A program made the position numbers and the translations under genes. From Paracoccus gahaiensis (GTDB lineage Bacteria > Pseudomonadota > Alphaproteobacteria > Rhodobacterales > Rhodobacteraceae): 64,000 bases of DNA. Shown one piece after another: positions 43,212-51,498 of this stretch (position 1 is its first letter; each line of letters starts with the position of its first letter). The notes beneath the pieces are model-generated. The model saw only the letters and a program-made list of their open reading frames with translations. It made no database searches and was not told where the DNA came from. The stretch is taken from NCBI RefSeq assembly GCF_005048225.1, contig NZ_SUNI01000001.1, forward strand, positions 434,001-498,000, in the 5' to 3' direction.

Positions 43212-43248
43212 CAAACGGCGCGCGAGGGTCACCCCCCGCGCGCCGTTC
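43212..43248 (-). terminator. Intrinsic terminator of recA
   Basis: On the minus strand AACGGCGCGCG and CGCGCGCCGTT form an 11-bp stem around a short loop, ending in GTTTGCC. It begins 18 bases after the recA stop. Confidence 0.72.
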
Positions 43249-43265
43249 CTGACGTTCCGGTCAGA

Positions 43266-44348
43266 TCACTCCTCGGTGACGGCCCCGTCATCCGTGACGG
43301 CATCGTTGCCGACGCCGAATTCCAACCCGTGGCTGGCGCGGATCTTGTCCTCGATCGCGAAGGCGATCTCGGGACGGTCGCGCAGGAACTGCTTGGCATT
43401 CTCGCGGCCCTGGCCGATGCGCTCGTCGCCATAAGAGTACCAGGCACCGGATTTCTCGACCACGCCGGCCTTGACGCCCAGATCGACCAGCTCGCCCACC
43501 TTGCTGATGCCCTCGCCGAACATGATGTCGAATTCGACCTGTCGGAAGGGCGGCGCGACCTTGTTCTTGACCACCTTGACGCGGGTCGAGTTGCCCACGA
43601 CCTCGTCGCGGTCCTTGACCGAGGTGATGCGGCGGATGTCCAGGCGCACCGAGGCATAGAATTTCAGCGCATTGCCGCCCGTCGTCGTCTCGGGGTTGCC
43701 GAACATGACGCCGATCTTCATGCGGATCTGGTTGATGAAGATGACCATGCAATTGCTGCGCCCGATGCTGGCGGTCAGCTTGCGCATCGCCTGGCTCATC
43801 AGCCGGGCCTGGCTGCCCATCTGCATGTCGCCCATGTCGCCCTCGATCTCGGATTTGGGCGTCAGGGCGGCGACCGAGTCGACCACCACCAGGCTGACCG
43901 CGCCCGAGCGCACCAGCGTGTCCACGATCTCCAGCGCCTGCTCGCCCGTGTCGGGCTGGCTGATCAGCAGCTCGTCCAGGTTCACGCCCAGCTTGCGGGC
44001 ATAGAGCGGGTCCAGCGCGTGTTCGGCATCCACGAAGGCGCAGACGCCGCCCTTTTTCTGTTCCTCGGCCACGACATGCAGCGTCAGCGTGGTCTTGCCC
44101 GAGCTTTCCGGCCCGAAGATCTCGATGATGCGGCCCTTGGGCAGCCCGCCGATCCCCAGGGCGATGTCCAGACCCAGGGACCCGGTCGAGGTCGATTCGA
44201 TCTCGGCCACCGGGTTGTCCTTGCCCAGCTTCATGATCGAGCCCTTGCCGAACTGCCGTTCGATCTGGGCCAGGGCGCTGTCCAGAGCCTTCTGCTTGTC
44301 TGCCGCCGCGCGTTTGTCCGTCATGTCGAAGATGCTCGCCTGTGCCAT
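43266..44348 (-). CDS. recA: Recombinase A
   Basis: The 360-residue protein has Walker [10 protein letters not shown] (79-87), [21 protein letters not shown], the loop with the MAW-equivalent SQAMRKLT and [22 protein letters not shown]. It forms the strand-exchange filament and triggers LexA self-cleavage. AAGGTGG lies five bases ahead of the ATG at 44348; a GTG nine bases further up is unlikely. A SOS box lies 61 bases upstream. Confidence 0.98.
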   Translation of the reverse strand: MAQASIFDMTDKRAAADKQKALDSALAQIERQFGKGSIMKLGKDNPVAEIESTSTGSLGLDIALGIGGLPKGRIIEIFGPESSGKTTLTLHVVAEEQKKGGVCAFVDAEHALDPLYARKLGVNLDELLISQPDTGEQALEIVDTLVRSGAVSLVVVDSVAALTPKSEIEGDMGDMQMGSQARLMSQAMRKLTASIGRSNCMVIFINQIRMKIGVMFGNPETTTGGNALKFYASVRLDIRRITSVKDRDEVVGNSTRVKVVKNKVAPPFRQVEFDIMFGEGISKVGELVDLGVKAGVVEKSGAWYSYGDERIGQGRENAKQFLRDRPEIAFAIEDKIRASHGLEFGVGNDAVTDDGAVTEE

Positions 44349-44408
44349 GTGATCCACCTTGTTATTTCACAGCCCTCCGGGCGGGGCAATCAGTTCGGCC
44401 GACCGGAT

Positions 44409-44423
44409 GTTCTTGTCTTGTTC
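44409..44423 (+). promoter_or_regulatory. Alphaproteobacterial SOS (LexA) box of recA
   Basis: GTTC-TTGTCTT-GTTC is a perfect match to the direct-repeat LexA site GTTC-N7-GTTC of alphaproteobacteria (GAAC-N7-GAAC on the recA coding strand). It lies 61 bases upstream of the recA start, overlapping the expected promoter. Confidence 0.9.
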
Positions 44424-44589
44424 ACGACTAGATGCGCCTTTGCACGGCAAGTTTCAAGGCCGCAGAGGCCGATTTCCGATTCGTCTCGTCTCAGGATGGC
44501 GCAGCGCGGTTAACAAGACGTTTACAGCCCCGGACGGGGCCGCTATCCAGCACCCGATGCAGCCAAAGCAACAGATCGGGGCCTGACGC

Positions 44590-45174
44590 ATGCTGATTTT
44601 CTGGGACCAGAGGCTGGTCTTCCTGGCCACGCCCAAGGCCGGGTCGACCGCGATCGAGATGGCGCTGGATTCGCTGGCCTCGGCCTCGCTGCAACGCCCG
44701 GCGGCGCTGAAGCACACCGATGTCGGCAGCTTCCGCCGCTATCTGGGGCCCTGGCTCGCGGCCCAGACCGGCGAGACCTTCACCACGGTGGCGCTGATGC
44801 GCGAGCCGGTGGACTGGCTGCGCAGCTGGTACCGCTTCAAGCTGCGCGACGATGACGACGATCCGCAGCATGCCATGGCGGGGATCGGGTTCGCCGATTT
44901 CGCGGCGGAGTACGGCCAGCCCGACGGGCCGGCACGGATGGGCATCGGCCGCCAGGTCGATTTCCTGACCGAGGCGGACACGCGGGTCGACCGGATCTTC
45001 CGCTATGACCGGATCGACGGCTTCGTCGACTTCCTGGAGGGCCGGCTGGATTGCGCGATCGAGCTGCCGCGCATCAACGTGCCGCCCAGTGTGGACGTCA
45101 ATCTGGACCCCGGGGCCGAGGCCGCACTGCGTGTGGCCATGGCGCGCGATCTGGCGCTTTACGACTCGTTGTAG
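44590..45174 (+). CDS. Small sulfotransferase-like protein
   Basis: The 194-residue product starts MLIFWDQRLVFLATPKAGSTAIEMALDSLA; TPKAGSTAIE resembles the 5'-phosphosulfate loop of PAPS-dependent sulfotransferases, and VALMREPVDWLRSWYRF the 3'-phosphate site (Arg and Ser). The protein is short, keeping both PAPS motifs but little of the usual C-terminal half. No cognate substrate pathway adjoins it. It is divergent from recA and convergent with cckA. Confidence 0.75.
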   Translation: MLIFWDQRLVFLATPKAGSTAIEMALDSLASASLQRPAALKHTDVGSFRRYLGPWLAAQTGETFTTVALMREPVDWLRSWYRFKLRDDDDDPQHAMAGIGFADFAAEYGQPDGPARMGIGRQVDFLTEADTRVDRIFRYDRIDGFVDFLEGRLDCAIELPRINVPPSVDVNLDPGAEAALRVAMARDLALYDSL

Positions 45175-45221
45175 CGTGCCGCTGACGAGATCCGTCAGGG
45201 ACGGCATCCCCGACGGACCTT

Positions 45222-47330
45222 TCAGTTCAGCCGATTGCCCCCCTCGGGGTTGCACAGTTGGGCCTCGACCAGTCCGGTCAGCTCGATCAGCGTGAAGGGC
45301 TTGGCAAGGAAGGCCGCGCCCTGGACCGGCACCTGCCCGTCGACGAAGATGTCCTCGGTATAGCCCGACATGAAGATCACCCGCGCCGAGGGCAACAGCC
45401 GGCACCCTTCGCGCACCCAGGTTGGCCCGTCCATGCCGGGCATCACCACATCGGTGACGAAGATGTCGACCTTGCGGTCGCCGGCCTCCAGCAGGGCCAG
45501 GGCCGCCTCTCCCGATCCGGCCTCCAGCACCTCGTAGCCCTTCAGCTTGAGCGCCCGCGCCGCGAAAGCGCGGACGGGGGCCTCGTCCTCGACCAGCAGC
45601 ACGGTGGCGCGCGGTCCGGTGGGCAACTGCACCACGGGGCGCAGGACGGGCCGAGGCAAGGTCGTGACCTTGGCATCCGAATGGGCATGGGCGGGGAAAT
45701 ACAGCGTGAAGGTCCTCCCTTCGCCCAGGATGCTGTCGCAGAAGATGAAGCCGCCGGTCTGCTTGACGATGCCATAGGCCGTGGACAGGCCCAGCCCGGT
45801 GCCTTCGCCGGTGCGCTTGGTCGTGAAGAAGGGCTCGAAGATCTTGCCCAGGTGGTCGGCGGCGATGCCGCAGCCCCGGTCCGAGACCGAGATGCGCACG
45901 TAGCGCCCCGCAGGCAGGGTCACGCGGTCGCGGGTCATCGGCTCGGTCAGGTGCAGGTTTTCGGTCCGCACGGTGATCTCTCCGCCGCCGGGCATGGCGT
46001 CGCGGGCATTGACGACCAGGTTCATGATCACCTGTTCCAGCTGCCGCTTGTCGGCGCGCACCGCGCAGAGCGCCGGGTCGTGGGTGATGGTCAGCCCCAT
46101 CCGCTCGCCCACGAGGCGGTTGAGCAGATGCGTCAGGTCGGCCAGCGTGTCGCGCAGGTCCAGGATCTGGGGCTGCAGCGTCTGCTTTCGCGAGAAGGCC
46201 AGCAGCTGGCCCACCAGGGCGGCGGCGCGATTGGCGTTCTGGCCGATCTGGTCCAGGTCCGCGTAATCGGGATCGCCCTTGTCGCGCCGCAGCATCAGAA
46301 GGTCGCAATGGCCGATGATGGCCGTCAGCAGGTTGTTGAAGTCATGCGCGATGCCGCCGGCCAGCTGGCCGATCGCCTGCATCTTCTGGCTCTGGACGAA
46401 TTGCGCCTCGAGCGTCTTGAGCGCGCTGGCATCGGTCAGCACCCCCAGAAGCCGTCCCGGCGTCGAGGGATCCTGCGCCACGGTCAGCTGCAGGTGATGG
46501 TCGCGCATGTCCGCGGGGCGGGTCTCGGCATGGCGCAGGCGCAGCATCTGGGTGCCGTTCGTGGCGCGTCCGGCGCAGAGATCGGCCAGCCAGTCCGACA
46601 GGGGCCGCCCCGGCCCCTCGAGCAGTTCCGACAGGTTCTGCCGGTCTTCCTCTGCCGACGGCAGGCCGCCCAGAAGCTGGCGGGCGCCGGGATTGGCCCG
46701 GCAGATCTGCCCGTCCGGGGTCAGGCGCAGCAGGGCCACGGGCACCGCGTCGAAGTCGTCGCAGGGCGCGTCGCCGGGGTCCGGGGCAAGCTCGACCGTG
46801 GCGGCGCCCGCGCGGGTGACCGACCAGATCTGCAAGGGCGCCTCGGGCAGGCAACTGAGCGTCAGGATCCGGCCCCCCTCGAGGTCCAGATCGGCCGTTC
46901 CCAAGCGCAGGGCCCGGGCGGTCAGCTGCGCCATCTGCCCCTCGGCATCGGCGCGCAGCTTGGCCATCAGCATCAGGATGGGCCGGCCGTTCAGGTCCGA
47001 GAAGGCCCGGTGGGCTGCCGAGTTCTGGTACAGCACATGGCCCCGCGCATCGCTGAGCCAGATCGGATCCGGGGAGGCGGCGACCTCGGCCCGGATGGCG
47101 AGCAGGGCACGGCGCGCGGCAAAGCCCTGCAGCACCTGCGAGAGGGTGACGAGGCCGCCCAGAAGGTACCATGCCACCGCCACGGTCGAGACGATCAGCC
47201 CCCCCAGCCCTACGGGCGAGCCGGGACGCACCACCAGCACCGCCGCGCCCAGCACCATCGGCGCCAGAAGCAGGGGCAAGGCGGCCAGGGCCCCGCGGGG
47301 CAGGCCAACCTGTTTGTCCAGATCCAGCAT
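45222..47330 (-). CDS. cckA: CckA-type hybrid sensor histidine kinase
   Basis: The 702-residue protein has two N-terminal transmembrane segments (LAALPLLLAPMVLGAAVLVV and GLIVSTVAVAWYLLGGLVTL), two PAS-like regions, a HisKA domain with His329 in LAGGIAHDFNNLLTAIIGHCDLL (the CckA signature), a HATPase_c domain (NLVVNARDAMPGGG, GEGTGLGLSTAYG) and a C-terminal receiver with Asp627 in VTDVVMPGMDGP. CckA drives phosphate through ChpT to CtrA. GAGGAGG supports the ATG at 47330 over one at 47360. A CtrA-like box lies about 54 bases upstream. Confidence 0.92.
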   Translation of the reverse strand: MLDLDKQVGLPRGALAALPLLLAPMVLGAAVLVVRPGSPVGLGGLIVSTVAVAWYLLGGLVTLSQVLQGFAARRALLAIRAEVAASPDPIWLSDARGHVLYQNSAAHRAFSDLNGRPILMLMAKLRADAEGQMAQLTARALRLGTADLDLEGGRILTLSCLPEAPLQIWSVTRAGAATVELAPDPGDAPCDDFDAVPVALLRLTPDGQICRANPGARQLLGGLPSAEEDRQNLSELLEGPGRPLSDWLADLCAGRATNGTQMLRLRHAETRPADMRDHHLQLTVAQDPSTPGRLLGVLTDASALKTLEAQFVQSQKMQAIGQLAGGIAHDFNNLLTAIIGHCDLLMLRRDKGDPDYADLDQIGQNANRAAALVGQLLAFSRKQTLQPQILDLRDTLADLTHLLNRLVGERMGLTITHDPALCAVRADKRQLEQVIMNLVVNARDAMPGGGEITVRTENLHLTEPMTRDRVTLPAGRYVRISVSDRGCGIAADHLGKIFEPFFTTKRTGEGTGLGLSTAYGIVKQTGGFIFCDSILGEGRTFTLYFPAHAHSDAKVTTLPRPVLRPVVQLPTGPRATVLLVEDEAPVRAFAARALKLKGYEVLEAGSGEAALALLEAGDRKVDIFVTDVVMPGMDGPTWVREGCRLLPSARVIFMSGYTEDIFVDGQVPVQGAAFLAKPFTLIELTGLVEAQLCNPEGGNRLN

Positions 47331-47383
47331 GGCAAGCAGCCTCCTCTTTCGGGCAACCATGTCTCAGAGGTAACTTATCAAAT

Positions 47384-47399
47384 GTTAAAATTACATTAA
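47384..47399 (-). promoter_or_regulatory. CtrA-like box upstream of cckA
   Basis: On the minus strand TTAATGTAATTTTAAC is an exact match to the CtrA consensus TTAA-N7-TTAAC. It overlaps the rsmB stop codon and lies in the only AT-rich stretch nearby. Suggests CtrA control of cckA; no binding data. Confidence 0.65.
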
Positions 47400-48544
47400 T
47401 CGCGGCGCAATAGTGCTAAGAAAAAGCCGTCCCCGCCCTGCAGAGGCGTCCAGAGGCGCTGCATCACCGCCACGAAGCCCGATTGGCGGGCATGGAAGGC
47501 ACGGATCTGGTCCTCGTTCTCGGCCGTCAGAAGCGAGCAGGTCATGTAGGCCAAATGCCCGCCCGGCCCCACCAGCGGGGCGGCGCGGTCCAGGATGTGG
47601 GCCTGCAGCGCCAGCAATTCGTCCAGTTGCGCCGCGTCCAGCCGCCATTTTGCATCCGGCGTCCGCCGCCATGTTCCCGAGCCCGAACAGGGTACGTCGG
47701 TCACGACCAGATCGAAGGGGCCGCGCGGGCGGGCCTCCAGCGCGATGCGCAGGCCGGCGCGCTCGGCGCGGGCGGGAAGGTCGGCCATCCGGTCGGGCAG
47801 CGCGTCATGGGCAGTGATCGTCATGCCGGGCTGCCGACCCCCCAGGGCCAGCGCCTTGCCGCCGCCGCCGGCGCAATAGTCCAGCACCCGCAGCCCCGGG
47901 GCCAGCGGCAGAAGCGCGCAGGCCTGCTGGGGCGACAGGTCCTGCAGCTCGACCAGACCGTCCCGGTAGGCGGCCGAGCGGGCCAGCGCGCGCTCGTTCG
48001 ACGTCATGCGAAGGGCTTGGGGAAAATCGGGGGCGGGCACGGTGTCGATGCCCTCGGCGGCCAGCGCGGCAACGGCGGCGTCGGGCGTCGTGCGGGCCGG
48101 ATTGACTCGCAGCCACAGGGGCGCGCGGTCGGTCATGGCGCGAGCGACCTCGGCCGCCTGCGGACCCAGGGCGGCGGTCCAGGCGGGGCGCAGCCAGTCG
48201 GGCAGATCGTCGGGTAGCGTCTCGGGCGGGGTCAGCGCCGCCTCGGCCTCGGTCAGGGGGGCGGGGTCGTGGCGCGCGCCGGTGAAGATCGCGGGCAGGT
48301 CCAGCTCGGCCTGGCGCGCATGGCCGATCATCAGCCCACGCCCGGTCAGCGACCCGCCCAGGGCCGCCAGGCTGTCGCGCCGGCGGAGCGCGCCGAAGAC
48401 CAGATCGCGCAGCGCCATGCGGTCGCCCGATCCGGCAAAGCGGCTGGCCCGGGACCAGCGCAGCAGAGCCTGCTCGGCCGGGCTGCCGGACAGGATCTGG
48501 TCCAGAACGGTGATGGCGGCGGCGATGCGGGCGGCGGGGGTCAT
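47396..48544 (-). CDS. rsmB: 16S rRNA m5C967 methyltransferase RsmB-like
   Basis: The 382-residue protein has an N-terminal NusB-like region (LDQILSGSPAEQALLRWSRASRFAGSGDRMALRDLVFGALRRRDSLAALGG) and a C-terminal SAM-dependent RNA (cytosine-5) methyltransferase with VLDYCAGGGGKALAL, the catalytic Cys pair in DVPCSGSGTWRR and MTCSLLTAENEDQI. It modifies 16S rRNA or a related RNA. It is on the same strand as cckA and 65 bases upstream, but the spacing and box suggest separate promoters. Confidence 0.88.
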   Translation of the reverse strand: MTPAARIAAAITVLDQILSGSPAEQALLRWSRASRFAGSGDRMALRDLVFGALRRRDSLAALGGSLTGRGLMIGHARQAELDLPAIFTGARHDPAPLTEAEAALTPPETLPDDLPDWLRPAWTAALGPQAAEVARAMTDRAPLWLRVNPARTTPDAAVAALAAEGIDTVPAPDFPQALRMTSNERALARSAAYRDGLVELQDLSPQQACALLPLAPGLRVLDYCAGGGGKALALGGRQPGMTITAHDALPDRMADLPARAERAGLRIALEARPRGPFDLVVTDVPCSGSGTWRRTPDAKWRLDAAQLDELLALQAHILDRAAPLVGPGGHLAYMTCSLLTAENEDQIRAFHARQSGFVAVMQRLWTPLQGGDGFFLALLRRD

Positions 48545-48625
48545 GGGCGGGCCTTTCGCGGGTAGCAGAGGTTGGTGCCGCCTAGCATGCCCGACCGCCC
48601 CGCCTCAATTGGGCAAACGCCCCCG

Positions 48626-48934
48626 TCAGAAGCAGGTCGAGGTGACGATGACCGGGAACAGCGTGAAGGCGCTGGACACCAGCCCGATCCAAGTGCCCGC
48701 CACGATGATCCAGCGCGCCCGGCCCTGCCCCGTCGGCATCCAGACGACCAGCGCCGCATGCAGCAGCAGACCGCCGATCCAGGCCGCCCACATCGCGCCG
48801 TGATGCAGGTCGGTGAAGCCCAGGGGCCGGTCGGTCCAGCCCAGATGGCAGCCCGCGCCGTGCAGCGCATAGACGGCCGAGAACAGCACCGCCCACAGCA
48901 CCGGGCCCGCCAGGACGCGCGCCATCCAGATCAT
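48626..48934 (-). CDS. Small membrane protein coupled to the cytochrome oxidase gene
   Basis: The 102-residue product has three hydrophobic helices (MIWMARVLAGPVLWAVLFSAVYALHGAGCH, MWAAWIGGLLLHAALVVW, WIIVAGTWIGLVSSAFTLFPVIV) and a His-rich turn (LHGAGCHLGWTDRPLGFTDLHHGAMW). Its ATG overlaps the stop of the oxidase I-III gene (ATGA), implying translational coupling and a role in that complex, as an assembly factor or small subunit. I do not recognise a family. Confidence 0.72.
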   Translation of the reverse strand: MIWMARVLAGPVLWAVLFSAVYALHGAGCHLGWTDRPLGFTDLHHGAMWAAWIGGLLLHAALVVWMPTGQGRARWIIVAGTWIGLVSSAFTLFPVIVTSTCF

Positions 48935-51498
48935 GCCAGCACCTCCTGCGCGCAGATCAGCGCCACCGAGACGATCGAGGTGGCCAGCCAGAACTTCTGG
49001 AACAGCTGCCAGACCGGCAGGGCGCCGCGCCGGTCGCCGCCGATCCGACCCCGCACCGCATCGACATGGGCGCGCAGCGCCAGCATCACCGCGATCACGC
49101 CATGGGCCGCGGCAAAGCCGACCACCGCCCCGCGCAGCGCATCGCGCGCATGCCGGGTCGGATCGTCGAGGCCCCAAGCCAGCGGCGCCAGCAGGGCCAG
49201 GCCCAGGCCCGCCGCCACGAGGCCCGCCAGCGTCCAGACCCGCAGCGCGGCGCTGTCACGCCGCGTCTCGGACAGATGCGCGACCACGGTGGAGACTGCC
49301 ATCGCCGCCAGGGAGGCCAGCGCCAGGGGCAGCATCCAGGGGCCGAAGCCCGTCTCGGGCGCGGGCCAGCCCGGCGCCACGACGGTCAGGAAGCCCACCC
49401 CGAACAGCAGCGAGGCATACAGCGTCGCATCCGCCACCAGAAGCGCCACCGCGCCGGTATGGGCCAGGGTGTTGCGCACCTGCCAGTGCAGCGGCAGCGT
49501 CAGGCCCGGCGCGACCTGGGCCGGGGGATGGTCGGTGGTGGTGCCCATGATCTCGCCCCACCGCCAAGCCATGATCAGCGTGGCGAGGATCCCCAGGGGC
49601 GCCAGCCAGTAGAGCCCGGCCAGCATCATCGCGAAGAAGCTGCCGATCGCGGCCGAGGTGGCCACCGGCAGGGCGGTGTTGGTGGCAAGCACCATGACAT
49701 GCTGGGGCCGCCCGCTGCCGGGTTCCACGACCAGCGTCTCGCGCCAGCCGCGCGGCGCGCCGGGCAGCAGCCCCTCGCCCCGGGCCAGGGGCAGGATCGC
49801 ATCCGCATCGGGCTGGCGCGGCCCGGGCAAGGATGCGAAGTTGTAGGAGGGCGCGGGCAGCGGCATCGCCCAGTCCAGGGTCGGCGCCTTCCACGGGTTG
49901 CGCCAGCTGCGCCGCCCGAACAGCCATTGCATGACGATGTCGAAGGCGAACAGCGCGAAGCCCGCCGCCTGCACCATCCCGAAGATCGACGAGATCAGGT
50001 TCAGCCATTCCCATTCCGGATCGCCCGGATAGGTGGCGACGCGGCGCGGCATGCCCAGAAGGCCCGTCAGGTGCATGATGAAGAAAGTGCCGTGAAAGCC
50101 GATCAGGATCAGCCAGAAGGCGGCCTCGCCCAGGCCCGCCACGCGCCAGCGCCCGCTGATCAGCGGCATCCAGTAGCTGACGGCGGCCAGCATCGGAAAG
50201 ACGAAACCTCCGACCAGCACGTAATGCAGGTGGGCCACGACGAAATGCGTGTCATGCGCCTGCCAGTTGAAGGGCACCATGGCCAGCATGACCCCGGTCA
50301 GCCCGCCCATCACGAAGGTCGCGAAGAAGCCCATCACATAGAGCATGGGCAGGCGCAGCGTCACGCGCCCCTCCCACATGGTGCCGATCCAGGCGAAGAT
50401 CTGGATCGCGGTCGGCACCGCCACCAGCGCCGAGGCGGCGCTGAAGAAGGCCAGCGCCATATGCGGGATGCCCACGGTGAACATGTGATGCACCCACAGC
50501 CCGAAGGACAGGAAGACCAGCCCGATGACCGCCGCGACGATGGCGCCGTATCCCAGGATCGTGGTGCGCGACAGGATCGGGATGATCGTGGACAGCGCAC
50601 CGGCGGCGGGCAGGAAGATGATATAGACCTCGGGATGGCCGAACAGCCAGAAGAGGTGCTGCCACAGCAGCGGGCTGCCCCCTCGCGCCACGTCGAAGAA
50701 GGGCCAGCCGAAGGCGCGCTCGACCTCGAGCAGGATCGAGCCCAGGATCAGCGGCGGAAAGCCCAGCAGCATCATCACGGACGTGCCCAGCAGGTACCAC
50801 GCCATCAACGGCATCTTGGTCAGCGGCATGTGCGCGGCGCGGCAGCGCAGGATGGTCACGGTGATCTCGACCGCCGCCGCCATGGCACTGATCTCGACGA
50901 AGGTGACGCCCAGAAGCCAGATGTCGGAATTGATGCCCGGCGAATAGGCCCGCGAGGTCAGGGGCGTGTACATGAACCAGCCACCATCGGGTGCGACCCC
51001 GAACAGCAGCGACAGCACGATGACCGTGCCGCCGAAGAGATAGCAGAAATACCCCAGGGCGCTGAGGCGCGGGAAGGCCATGTCCCGCGCCCCCAGGATC
51101 TTGGGCAGCAGCCACAGGGCCAGCCCCTCCAGCAGGGGAATGGCAAAGAGGAACATCATGATGCTGCCATGCATCGTGAAGATCTGGTTATACAGCTCGA
51201 CATCCAGGAAGGCGCCGTCGCGGGTGGCCAGCTGCGCGCGGATCATCATCGCCAGCACGCCGCCGATGGCGAAGAACACTAAGGAGGTCGCCATGAAGCG
51301 CAGCCCGATCGTGCCGTGGTTCACCGAGGTGAAGAAGCCCCTCCACCCCGGAAGATCGCGCCAGACATCGTCCAGCTGCCGGTGCAGGACCAGCGCGCGC
51401 TGCGGCGGGTTGGCGGCGATGTCGGCATCCTCGACCACGGTCCCGTCCGGCAGGGCGCCCGCGCGTCCTTGGGACCCCTGCTGCGTGGCATCGGTCAT
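48931..51498 (-). CDS. Cytochrome c oxidase subunit I-III fusion
   Basis: The 855-residue protein joins a heme-copper oxidase subunit I (residues about 40-580) to a subunit III-like C-terminal part (about 620-855). Heme and CuB ligands are present: His110 (MHGSIMM), His288 with Tyr292 (FGHPEVY), His337/338 (VHHMF), His423/425 (VAHLHYV). GHPEVY with Glu290 marks an A1-type D-channel end, but Gln366 in VPTAIQIFAW stands where A1 enzymes have the K-channel Lys, and the D-channel Asn residues near DMAFPRL are replaced. It reduces O2 in the inner membrane. Confidence 0.92.
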   Translation of the reverse strand: MTDATQQGSQGRAGALPDGTVVEDADIAANPPQRALVLHRQLDDVWRDLPGWRGFFTSVNHGTIGLRFMATSLVFFAIGGVLAMMIRAQLATRDGAFLDVELYNQIFTMHGSIMMFLFAIPLLEGLALWLLPKILGARDMAFPRLSALGYFCYLFGGTVIVLSLLFGVAPDGGWFMYTPLTSRAYSPGINSDIWLLGVTFVEISAMAAAVEITVTILRCRAAHMPLTKMPLMAWYLLGTSVMMLLGFPPLILGSILLEVERAFGWPFFDVARGGSPLLWQHLFWLFGHPEVYIIFLPAAGALSTIIPILSRTTILGYGAIVAAVIGLVFLSFGLWVHHMFTVGIPHMALAFFSAASALVAVPTAIQIFAWIGTMWEGRVTLRLPMLYVMGFFATFVMGGLTGVMLAMVPFNWQAHDTHFVVAHLHYVLVGGFVFPMLAAVSYWMPLISGRWRVAGLGEAAFWLILIGFHGTFFIMHLTGLLGMPRRVATYPGDPEWEWLNLISSIFGMVQAAGFALFAFDIVMQWLFGRRSWRNPWKAPTLDWAMPLPAPSYNFASLPGPRQPDADAILPLARGEGLLPGAPRGWRETLVVEPGSGRPQHVMVLATNTALPVATSAAIGSFFAMMLAGLYWLAPLGILATLIMAWRWGEIMGTTTDHPPAQVAPGLTLPLHWQVRNTLAHTGAVALLVADATLYASLLFGVGFLTVVAPGWPAPETGFGPWMLPLALASLAAMAVSTVVAHLSETRRDSAALRVWTLAGLVAAGLGLALLAPLAWGLDDPTRHARDALRGAVVGFAAAHGVIAVMLALRAHVDAVRGRIGGDRRGALPVWQLFQKFWLATSIVSVALICAQEVLA

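Noticed and set aside
44510..44525. CtrA-like site upstream of the sulfotransferase gene (TTAA-N7-TTTAC)
   Set aside because: One mismatch in the key half-site; mentioned only as context, not listed as a feature.
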